Assembly (NCBI GenBank): GCA_001412425.1
Contig: LKUH01000420.1
Location: 1 to 9,270, forward strand
Length of the DNA: 9,270 bases
Direction: 5' to 3'
From: Candidatus Cloacimonas sp. SDB
GTDB taxonomy: Bacteria; Cloacimonadota; Cloacimonadia; Cloacimonadales; TCS61
Shown here: positions 1 to 6,521 of the stretch, piece by piece
Layout of the letters: every line of letters starts with the position of its first letter
Position numbering within the stretch: position 1 is the first letter of the stretch
Notes under the pieces: generated by a model
Databases searched by the model: none
What the model saw: the letters and a program-made list of their open reading frames with translations, nothing else
Told to the model about the DNA's origin: nothing
Translations under genes and position numbers: made by a program

Positions 1-20
1 TTTATTTAATTTCACATTCA

Positions 21-57
21 TAAAAATAAAAAAAGGTGATAGCAGGCTATCACCTTT
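21..57 (-). terminator. Rho-independent terminator of the C25 peptidase gene
   Basis: A perfect 11-bp inverted repeat (AAAGGTGATAG at 32-42 and CTATCACCTTT at 47-57) encloses a 4-base loop. Read on the minus strand, the hairpin lies 13 bases after the peptidase stop codon and is followed at once by a T-rich run (complement of 31 down to 21). On the plus strand no T-run follows the hairpin, so it should work in one direction only. Confidence 0.92.
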
Positions 58-70
58 CCTGAAAAGAAAT

Positions 71-3000
71 TTATTTTATCAAAATCATTTTCTTGATTTT
101 ACTGAAATCAACTGTGTTCAATCTGTAGAAATATACTCCTGACGATACCGGGTGATTGTTATCATCCTTACCCTGCCAGATCAGGTTATGTATGCCGGGT
201 GTTGTAACATCATTCAGCAGAGTCTTGATCTTCTGACCTTTAATATTGAATATTTCAAGTAAGACAGGTCCTTCCTGAACCAGAGAGAAACTGATGGTTG
301 TTTCCGGATTGAAGGGGTTAGGATGATTTTGAGCCAGGGATGTAGCAGCAGGAATAATCTCATTTTCATCTGAGTCAGTATAATTTACAATCTGCACATC
401 ATCAATATACCAGCCTTCCATGGTATACATAGTTGGACTGCTGCCGAAAACAAATCTCAGCTGAACTTCTCCGGGGAAATCAGTCAGATCGACTTCCACC
501 TCTTCCCAGTCAATATCGCCTGCAAAAACGGGAGTTCCGCCAGCAAAGGGGAAAACATCAAGGTTTATAATAGTAGCAGGATAACCGGCAACAGGTTCGA
601 TCTGGAAAAATTCTTCTCCATTAACAGAAATTTCCAGGATTCCGCCATCCCAGCTTTGAGTATTGGCAATTATACCGGTATTCAGCCAGTGTGTAAATCT
701 TAAGAACGTGCCTGGAACAGACTGAAACACGGGAGTATAAAGAGCGGCAAATACATTATTGGAATAAAATTCTTCATTAATACCGCCACATTTCATGCTG
801 TATTCTCCGTTCGGGGTTGCATTTCTGTAACTGCTTAAGTGCCATTCATTTAAATATTCTTCACTCAGGTTTTCATTCTGCCAGATTCCAGACCCATCAT
901 CAAAATTGTAGAGTAGTAATCCGACAGGTAAAGAGAAATCTCTCATCAAAAAACTTCCCTGGTTATCAAAAGTCAGAAGAGAAAGTTCGATATGATAATC
1001 GACAGGGCAATCGGGGGAGATTTGTAAAATTATCGGACAGGAACTTGAAGATGAAGCTCCCGGATCGATCTGTTCAATATAATCTAATCCTGAAATCTGG
1101 ATATAGGGATCGTTAGAAGAAAGAGATGTGAAAATATCATAAGAGAAGCCACTTCCGCTATTAGTGAATTCAAAGGAGATCTCAGCGGTTTCACCCGGAT
1201 CGAGAATACCATCATCTTCCTCAAGGTAATTGAGAGTGTAAGCTTCGAATTCTAAAACTGGAGCATGTACCTGCAGTTGAAATGCACCAGGCCAGTAATT
1301 TTGGGCGGACTGCATTTCCAGGGTGAAATCTATAAAACTGCTGTCCTGAAGTCCGGGCAATAATTCAATTTGAAAAGCATTTTCCAGAGTATAAGTAGTT
1401 GAATCGTCAATAACTGGACAGACAGCAGTTCCGTTGAGGATCTCGATAAATTCGGAATCTGTTTCCAGTGTGATCAATATTTCATATTCAGTAGCTGCAA
1501 TGCCGATATTATTAAGATTGAGATTAATATCAATTATATCCAGTGCCTGAATGGATCCGTCAATGTAATCACCAGCCTCAATAAAATCCACTGTTTCGCA
1601 GATCACGTAAGGTCCGGTGGGAATAATCTCTATATCTGTTATAGTTGGGATAAAATTGTGAGCACTTACAGCTAATTTCAATTCACCGATCTGGGTTACA
1701 GGTAAGAAATTCAGGATAACAGAGCCGCCGGTGATTTTTCCACGCGAGATAACTTTATCATTAAGGATCAATGCTGCATCTGCGTTTTCCACTTCACAGA
1801 AAACTTCGAATTCAGTGGCTCCCAGAGCAAATTCAGTATCGTGAGTAACAACAAGATCCTGAGGCTGGGCAGTCCACATCTCTGTTGTAGGATCTCCGAA
1901 CCAGAGAAACTGTTCCAGAGTTGTTGTTCTAACTTCTCCACCATATGTTGAGTTGACCATAAAATATTCTTTTCCGTAATTGACAACATCACCCATCCTG
2001 TAGATCGGATCGTGATCGGGATAATCTGCTGTACACCAGTTGAGAAATTCTGGCCAGATAGCATCCATGAAGCCCCAGACAAGTCTGTCGTTGTTGCCGG
2101 AGTAACTTACTCTGGTAGCTCCGATCATGCCGATGGTTCCGCCATTATTATGATTCATGAACATTTCCACGAAACTTTCTGAGTCTAACCCGGTGGCGCA
2201 TTCGGCAGCATCGGTCTCGTTATCAAACCAGCCGGTGTTGCAGTTAATCGTCCAAATAACCGGAAGCAGATTTCCATTATTCACACTTGGCAGATTATAG
2301 ACGCTATAGGCAGGTTCTCCCCAGCCCAGTCTATATCCGTGATCTCTATGCATAATAAAGAATGTTCCGGTATTAATTGCGTTATTTACGTCAACATCAT
2401 TTCCATTCCAGGGAAACTGCGGTTTTCTGATCTCATCAGGTATTGGTTCACCTGGGTAGTCATTTTCAAAAACGTAAGCATAAGTATTCCAGTAAAGGGG
2501 ATATGTTTCTGGCTCAGTGAAATATATTCTTTCAACATCATAAAAATTTTCGGTTAAGAAGTTTCTGACATCTTCGCTGGTTTTTGCAAAGCGTCTTTCA
2601 GCATATCCTTCTCCTGCATCTTGAAAATAAGCGGCGCAGGTAGCATTATTATAGAAATTAGATTGAACCGGAGGATCTTGTTCATACTGAATTATTTTAT
2701 TAACAAAAGACATTGCTTCCTGAGGGGTGTTAACCGGAATTCTGCCAATTCCCATGTCAGCAACCAGATCATGAGGATCATCAATATCGGCATAATATAC
2801 ATCTGCTGCCGTATAACCCTGTCCGCCGTCATCATAAGGATGTTCGGTGACATACCAGGTGGGCAGGAATTCAGCATCTCCCAGCAGAATAATATGCAGG
2901 GGTGCCGGATCCCAGTTAGCAGCTGCATTGTTAATAAAAGCATCAATAGCTTCTGTTTCATATCCGGTTTCATCCAGAGTAACAATTTCTGTCATATATG

Positions 3001-3769
3001 CTTTCTGTCTTTTCCAGGTAGCTAAAGTCTGGGCAGCTTCACTAAATACCGGATGAGTAATAATTAAAAGATCACAACCTTCATCCCGGTAATTTCCGGT
3101 GGAGTTATTGTCAGTATTATCTTCTGTCAGTGCAATTATTTCATTTGCGTTAATTGCTAACCTTGTCCAGAATTCTTGCTGAGCATGATTGTAAAGGTTG
3201 GAAGGTATGGGGTCACCTCCGCCAATAAAATCAACAGAGATTTGCAGATCTGGATAATAGTAGACCTGTTTTGTGACAGGATTGTATTGATAAGGATAGA
3301 TCCACAGGATAGTACAATCCTGACCACGTTTTTTCTTCATTGCTTCAATTTCGGCAAATTTTCCCGGGAAACTGGTATTTTCCTGATAGACAAGATCATC
3401 TCTGATAAACCGGGGTTGGGGTGCATCGACCAGATCAGGTTGCTGCTGCTGGACAGGAGCCAGGTTGATATTGTTAAAAATCTCTGGAGCTCCTTTCGAG
3501 ACAGCGATATCTACATCTGAACCATTGGGAACCAGTATCCAGTTGCCAAAAATGGGCAGGTCTGGCAGCCCGGGTAGGTTTTGAGCAGCTCCGGGAATAA
3601 TTATTTTATCATATAAATTATGGTCTGGCAAGGTTTCCTTACAGAAGATGGGTTCATCAGAAACAACTTTCAAAGTTAAATTTGCAGCTGTGGAGGAAAG
3701 TACCTCTATAAATTCTCCGTAAAGAGAAAACGAAAATAACACTAATAATAAAATTCCAATTTTTTTCAT
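71..3769 (-). CDS. Secreted C25 (gingipain-type) cysteine peptidase with type IX secretion sorting tail
   Basis: This is a 1232-residue multidomain protease. Residues 1-18 form a Sec signal peptide (MKKIGILLLVLFSFSLYG). About 20-225 resembles the gingipain propeptide, with the family's 'PGLPDLPIFGNWILVP' stretch and a QQQQ linker at 107-110. About 230-635 is the C25 catalytic domain: 'HIILLGDAEFLPT' (292-304), 'GIGRIPVNT' (340-348), a catalytic His in HRDHG (H477), a catalytic Cys in INCNTG (C510), and the closing 'FGDPTTEMW' (624-632). About 636-717 looks like the gingipain Ig-like domain. About 725-945 reads as one or two beta-sandwich repeats, and 950-1130 as a jelly-roll/MAM-like module ending 'GWYIDDVQI'. 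Residues 1147-1232 are a type IX sorting domain ('NHPNPFNPETTISFSL', 'SSGVYFYRL'). By family knowledge the propeptide is removed and the enzyme is surface-attached or released. Cleavage specificity cannot be read from the sequence. The ATG start follows a modest AAAGG ribosome site. Both catalytic residues are present, so the enzyme is probably active. Confidence 0.93.
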   Translation of the reverse strand: MKKIGILLLVLFSFSLYGEFIEVLSSTAANLTLKVVSDEPIFCKETLPDHNLYDKIIIPGAAQNLPGLPDLPIFGNWILVPNGSDVDIAVSKGAPEIFNNINLAPVQQQQPDLVDAPQPRFIRDDLVYQENTSFPGKFAEIEAMKKKRGQDCTILWIYPYQYNPVTKQVYYYPDLQISVDFIGGGDPIPSNLYNHAQQEFWTRLAINANEIIALTEDNTDNNSTGNYRDEGCDLLIITHPVFSEAAQTLATWKRQKAYMTEIVTLDETGYETEAIDAFINNAAANWDPAPLHIILLGDAEFLPTWYVTEHPYDDGGQGYTAADVYYADIDDPHDLVADMGIGRIPVNTPQEAMSFVNKIIQYEQDPPVQSNFYNNATCAAYFQDAGEGYAERRFAKTSEDVRNFLTENFYDVERIYFTEPETYPLYWNTYAYVFENDYPGEPIPDEIRKPQFPWNGNDVDVNNAINTGTFFIMHRDHGYRLGWGEPAYSVYNLPSVNNGNLLPVIWTINCNTGWFDNETDAAECATGLDSESFVEMFMNHNNGGTIGMIGATRVSYSGNNDRLVWGFMDAIWPEFLNWCTADYPDHDPIYRMGDVVNYGKEYFMVNSTYGGEVRTTTLEQFLWFGDPTTEMWTAQPQDLVVTHDTEFALGATEFEVFCEVENADAALILNDKVISRGKITGGSVILNFLPVTQIGELKLAVSAHNFIPTITDIEIIPTGPYVICETVDFIEAGDYIDGSIQALDIIDINLNLNNIGIAATEYEILITLETDSEFIEILNGTAVCPVIDDSTTYTLENAFQIELLPGLQDSSFIDFTLEMQSAQNYWPGAFQLQVHAPVLEFEAYTLNYLEEDDGILDPGETAEISFEFTNSGSGFSYDIFTSLSSNDPYIQISGLDYIEQIDPGASSSSSCPIILQISPDCPVDYHIELSLLTFDNQGSFLMRDFSLPVGLLLYNFDDGSGIWQNENLSEEYLNEWHLSSYRNATPNGEYSMKCGGINEEFYSNNVFAALYTPVFQSVPGTFLRFTHWLNTGIIANTQSWDGGILEISVNGEEFFQIEPVAGYPATIINLDVFPFAGGTPVFAGDIDWEEVEVDLTDFPGEVQLRFVFGSSPTMYTMEGWYIDDVQIVNYTDSDENEIIPAATSLAQNHPNPFNPETTISFSLVQEGPVLLEIFNIKGQKIKTLLNDVTTPGIHNLIWQGKDDNNHPVSSGVYFYRLNTVDFSKIKKMILIK

Positions 3770-3863
3770 AATAATACCTTTAATTTATTTCAATTACTAA
3801 CATGCAATAAACAACCCAAAATTTTAATTTTGTTACTCAGCGTCAAATTATTTCATAATATGA

Positions 3864-3892
3864 AGTATATCTGAAGCAAAATTAAGTAACAA
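3864..3892 (-). promoter_or_regulatory. Candidate sigma70-like promoter for the C25 peptidase gene
   Basis: Read on the minus strand, TTGTTA (3892-3887) and TATACT (3869-3864) are separated by exactly 17 bases and match the -35 and -10 consensus at four and five of six positions. Transcription would start near 3857, giving a leader of nearly 90 bases. The palindrome TTCATA-A-TATGAA (3852-3864) overlaps the -10/start region and could be an operator, though AT-rich palindromes of this size arise easily by chance. The vegetative promoter consensus of this lineage is unknown to me, and Bacteroidota use a different one. Confidence 0.4.
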
Positions 3893-3932
3893 CAATCAGA
3901 AAAAATTTCAAAATATGGTGGTAAGATTTTTG

Positions 3933-4670
3933 TCAAATTCCTTCAAATTCTTCCAAATATGCTTTAAAGCTGCCAAAAGTAACTTTGCTTTCCAGTTTAA
4001 CAGGAATTTTTCTGTCGTCGTCAGTAACCCAGATCTGAATTCTGCCTGATTGTTTAAAAACAGCCTCAGTTTCCATGACAGGTTCAATTACCAGACATTC
4101 TGTTTCTCCAAAAATCGTATCTAAAGTCTCTCTTTTATGTACCAGTACTTTAGTAACAACATTCCTGCCGTCGGAAGTGACATTTATCAGCAAAGAATCT
4201 CCGACAGATAGATTTTGTTTTCTGACGAAATAGAAGGCGCTGAGAATATCCTGTGTTTCGTCTGGAATCTCCATTCTTTTTTCTTTGAATTCTTTACTTT
4301 TGCGGGAGTATTTCAAATAGAAAGAGAAATTTTGATCAGGATAATTGAGATGGATGCGATGTTGTTTATAACTGCCTTCCTGCAATTTTTTTTCAAAACG
4401 GTAGGAAATAAATTTTGCTTTATCGGTCACAGATTCTATTCGATCTCTAACCTTGAAGATTCGATCGAAAAAAGAATTTGTTTTGGTTGTTATGGAAAAC
4501 AGCCAGCAGTCGACAGAATCGTGATGAGTGAAATCTTCAATTGCCAAAGTTGCTTCTCCAGCACTTATCATACCGTATTTTATTTTAAAGACAAGTTTTT
4601 CTCCCGGCTGAAAAGAGTATAATTGCAGGATAGTCAGTACAAAAATTATGAGAATAATACTTTTTTTCAA
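3933..4670 (-). CDS. Exported DUF3108 domain protein
   Basis: The 245-residue product begins with an N-terminal signal peptide (about residues 1-19, MKK followed by a long Ile/Leu/Val run ending LYS). The rest matches the DUF3108 family: the opening 'PGEKLVFKIKYGMISAGEATL' block with G37 and G38-A-T-L, a central 'DILSAFYFVR' helix-like motif, and a closing 'IWVTDDDRKIPVKLE' strand pair. The fold should be all-beta and periplasmic or outer-membrane associated; there is no lipobox Cys. The biochemical role of the family is not established. It is the last gene of the cluster, 10 bases after the Omp85-type gene. The start is TTG, supported by AGGAG at 4682-4678 (7-base spacing) and by the lack of any ATG before the conserved domain. 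TGA stop. No clear terminator follows. Confidence 0.88.
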   Translation of the reverse strand: MKKSIILIIFVLTILQLYSFQPGEKLVFKIKYGMISAGEATLAIEDFTHHDSVDCWLFSITTKTNSFFDRIFKVRDRIESVTDKAKFISYRFEKKLQEGSYKQHRIHLNYPDQNFSFYLKYSRKSKEFKEKRMEIPDETQDILSAFYFVRKQNLSVGDSLLINVTSDGRNVVTKVLVHKRETLDTIFGETECLVIEPVMETEAVFKQSGRIQIWVTDDDRKIPVKLESKVTFGSFKAYLEEFEGI

Positions 4671-4683
4671 AATTAATCTCCTA
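4668..4683 (-). promoter_or_regulatory. Ribosome binding site overlapping the upstream stop codon; decides a TTG start
   Basis: On the minus strand the TAG stop of the barrel gene (4683-4681) supplies the first bases of TAGGAG, a strong Shine-Dalgarno sequence. It lies 7 bases before the TTG start codon at 4670-4668. Terminating ribosomes would sit on the initiation signal, which suggests translational coupling between the barrel and DUF3108 genes. Confidence 0.75.
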
Positions 4684-5766
4684 AAATGCTTCTCCGAAAC
4701 TTATATTAATACCCATTTTTTCTTTACTGAAACCCAGATCAAACCTTAAGTTCGAGCGTTCATAGGGAAATACTGCAAAGCGAATTCCGGTTCCATAGCA
4801 GATCCTGATGTTTTGAAAATCAAATTCCGCCAGGGATCCAGTTACTTTCCCAGCCTCCAAAAAAAGAACAAAACCAAAACGGTTTAGGAATTCAGGCTGC
4901 AATGGGAAAGTCCGATATTCAATTCTGCTGAATAACAAATGGTTGTCTATGTAAAGGGCAGAATCAAAAGATCTCATCTCATCACCAAGCTCAGCTAATT
5001 CCAGAAAGGGAGCTTTGTCATGAGTTGTTTGGAATAATGTTTGAAAAGCAAAAACGTGATTGTAATTTAAATTCGTGAAAAATCTCAGGTCCAGGCTTGA
5101 TTTGGTGAACTGAAAATCACTTCCCATAAAGCGGTTATAGTGTATGAACCTGAATTGTTGTGAATAGCCTCTGGTTGCATAAGTCCTGCTGTCACGTTTA
5201 TCATTAATAATCGTAAATCCCAACCCTGCGATGTCATAATTATAAGCTCCGGGGATATTACAATTAAGCAGCATGCAGTTAGCTTTGAGATCGGAGATAT
5301 CGGTATGATCAAAATCAGCAAGTAAGCCGAAATAGATGCCATCTGTCACTTCACGAATGATGTCCAGTTCTAAGGATCGGGTTTTTCTGGTGTAAGTTTC
5401 AGATTTTTGCAGGGAATTTTTTCCGATGCCATAAAATTCCGAGGGCCAGAGCTGGAATTTTAATTTGCTATGGATCTTTAATTTTCCCTGCAGCAGATTG
5501 AATTCGGGTTCGAAATAAAGCTCAAATTGTTTTCTTTGTGTGTAAATGGTTACAAGCTGCATTTTGTTCTGGAAGTCTGGATTGAAAATTTCCTGAGGAT
5601 AATACATGTAAAAGAATCTTAGACCAAAAATAAAGTCAGTATTTTCAGTGTAAGATAATTGTGGATAGGCTGCCAGTTTTGGTTTTAACGATATTTTTTC
5701 TTGAGCCGAAAGCGAAGCTGGTATCAGTATTGTAAGCAGGCACAGTATTCTTAAAAATGGGGTCAT
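4681..5766 (-). CDS. POTRA-less Omp85/BamA-type outer-membrane beta-barrel protein
   Basis: The 361-residue product has a signal peptide of about 21 residues (cleavage likely SLSA|QEK). It then reads as alternating amphipathic strands ending 'INISFGEAF', a C-terminal Phe typical of BAM substrates. The second half has the order seen in bacterial surface antigen (D15/Omp85) barrels: 'GLGFTIINDKRDSRTYATRGY' compressed around D189-R191 and R199-G200-Y201, then G261-D-E-M-R-S-F267 where the conserved loop-6 (V/L)RG(F/Y) motif normally lies, 'SRIEYRTFPL' (280-289), 'FVLFLEAGKV' (299-308) and 'YGTGIRF' (324-330). No POTRA repeats precede the barrel; the first strands start almost directly after the signal peptide. 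R265 is kept but the Gly of the loop-6 motif is Ser266. Such short members are usually annotated BamA/TamA family, yet lack the parts needed for canonical BamA work. It starts 2 bases after the SDR stop with no strong ribosome site, suggesting coupling. Confidence 0.82.
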   Translation of the reverse strand: MTPFLRILCLLTILIPASLSAQEKISLKPKLAAYPQLSYTENTDFIFGLRFFYMYYPQEIFNPDFQNKMQLVTIYTQRKQFELYFEPEFNLLQGKLKIHSKLKFQLWPSEFYGIGKNSLQKSETYTRKTRSLELDIIREVTDGIYFGLLADFDHTDISDLKANCMLLNCNIPGAYNYDIAGLGFTIINDKRDSRTYATRGYSQQFRFIHYNRFMGSDFQFTKSSLDLRFFTNLNYNHVFAFQTLFQTTHDKAPFLELAELGDEMRSFDSALYIDNHLLFSRIEYRTFPLQPEFLNRFGFVLFLEAGKVTGSLAEFDFQNIRICYGTGIRFAVFPYERSNLRFDLGFSKEKMGINISFGEAF

Positions 5767-5768
5767 TT

Positions 5769-6521
5769 CTATAATCTGCCGCCAGTTACATAGAATTCTT
5801 CCCCCGTAATGTAGGAATTTTCTTCGGAAAGGAGAAATTTGCAGATTCCGAAAATATCTTTGAAAGAGGCATGTCTTTTCAAGGGAATTTCTTTGATCTG
5901 TTCTTTATAATAATTGCGTCTGAATTCACGATAACTTTCGGAAAAATGACTGTCATCTATTTTAATGGGACCCGGTGAAATGGTATTCAGGTAAATATTA
6001 TTACCCGCTTCTTCAATAGCCACACTGCGGCAGAGATTAGCTAAAGCAGCTTTGGATGCCGCATAGGCAGACCCTCTGGAAAGACCAATTCTGGTTACAT
6101 TAGAACCAAAAAGCACAATCTTGCCATATTGTTCTTTTCTGAAATAGGGAAGCAGCACTTTTAAAATATTGTAAGTGCCGTTCAAATTGACATCAATGAT
6201 TCTTTTCCAGCGTAATGGATCGGTTTCTATGAGGGGCAGAAAATCTGAACTACGCATTGTAACGGTGTGGATCAGGGCTCTGGGAATCCATTTCCGGGTA
6301 GTGATAATTTCGGTCAGACCGTCTTTGAGGGCATCCAGATCACTTATATCAGCTTTGCATACTGCAAAACTATTCGAAAACTTTTGCTGCAGAGGTTTCA
6401 ATCTGCTTACACTTTTATGAACACAGAGGATGAGTTTTTCTCCCGCATTGAGGTATTGTTCAGCGAAATAGGAGCCGACATTTCCATTGGCGCCGGTAAT
6501 TACGATAACTTTATTTTTCAT
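5769..6521 (-). CDS. Short-chain dehydrogenase/reductase (SDR) family oxidoreductase
   Basis: The product is 250 residues, the normal size of a single-domain classical SDR, and is probably a cytoplasmic NAD(P)(H)-dependent oxidoreductase. The Rossmann entry is T9-G-A-N-G-N-V-G16, then D58 in 'KADISD', N112 in 'DVNLNGTY', catalytic S140 ('LFGSN'), the Y153-AAS-K157 catalytic pair, 'SPGPI' (182-186), and a FabG-like C-terminus 'YITGEEFYVTGGRL'. Two features are unusual: the glycine motif fits TGxxGxxG rather than TGxxxGxG, and the usual NNAG is replaced by H85-T-V-T. The ATG at 6521 lies inside the end of coaBC (11-base overlap). The frame stays open upstream to 6647, but that part only shadows coaBC. 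The substrate is unknown; FabG-type, sugar or polyketide-like reductase roles are all possible. Confidence 0.88.
   Translation of the reverse strand: MKNKVIVITGANGNVGSYFAEQYLNAGEKLILCVHKSVSRLKPLQQKFSNSFAVCKADISDLDALKDGLTEIITTRKWIPRALIHTVTMRSSDFLPLIETDPLRWKRIIDVNLNGTYNILKVLLPYFRKEQYGKIVLFGSNVTRIGLSRGSAYAASKAALANLCRSVAIEEAGNNIYLNTISPGPIKIDDSHFSESYREFRRNYYKEQIKEIPLKRHASFKDIFGICKFLLSEENSYITGEEFYVTGGRL

Noticed and set aside
1768..2082. Alternative-frame open reading frames inside the C25 peptidase gene (for example 1768-2082, 2621-3025, 2692-2985, 3176-3520)
   Set aside because: All overlap well-conserved catalytic or beta-sandwich coding sequence and have no recognisable domain or ribosome site.
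3817..3832. AT palindrome CAAAATT-TT-AATTTTG in the peptidase leader
   Set aside because: Low-complexity A/T sequence; no T-run or known operator pattern supports a function.
3830..3892. 8-bp inverted repeat TTGTTACT / AGTAACAA around the peptidase promoter
   Set aside because: In an AT-rich gap of this size an 8-bp match is expected about once by chance. It is intriguing only because it roughly surrounds the -10 element.
3908..3932. Possible terminator after the DUF3108 gene (CAAAA paired with TTTTG, then a T-rich stretch)
   Set aside because: The stem has only five A/T-dominated pairs with a large loop, too weak to call.
3941..3960. Short direct repeat of TTCAAATTC/TTCCAAAT type at the DUF3108 C-terminus
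   Set aside because: It is explained by the codons for the Glu-Glu-Phe-Glu end of the protein.
4215..4622. Plus-strand open reading frame opposite the DUF3108 gene
   Set aside because: It is the antisense shadow of a recognisable family gene and matches nothing I know.
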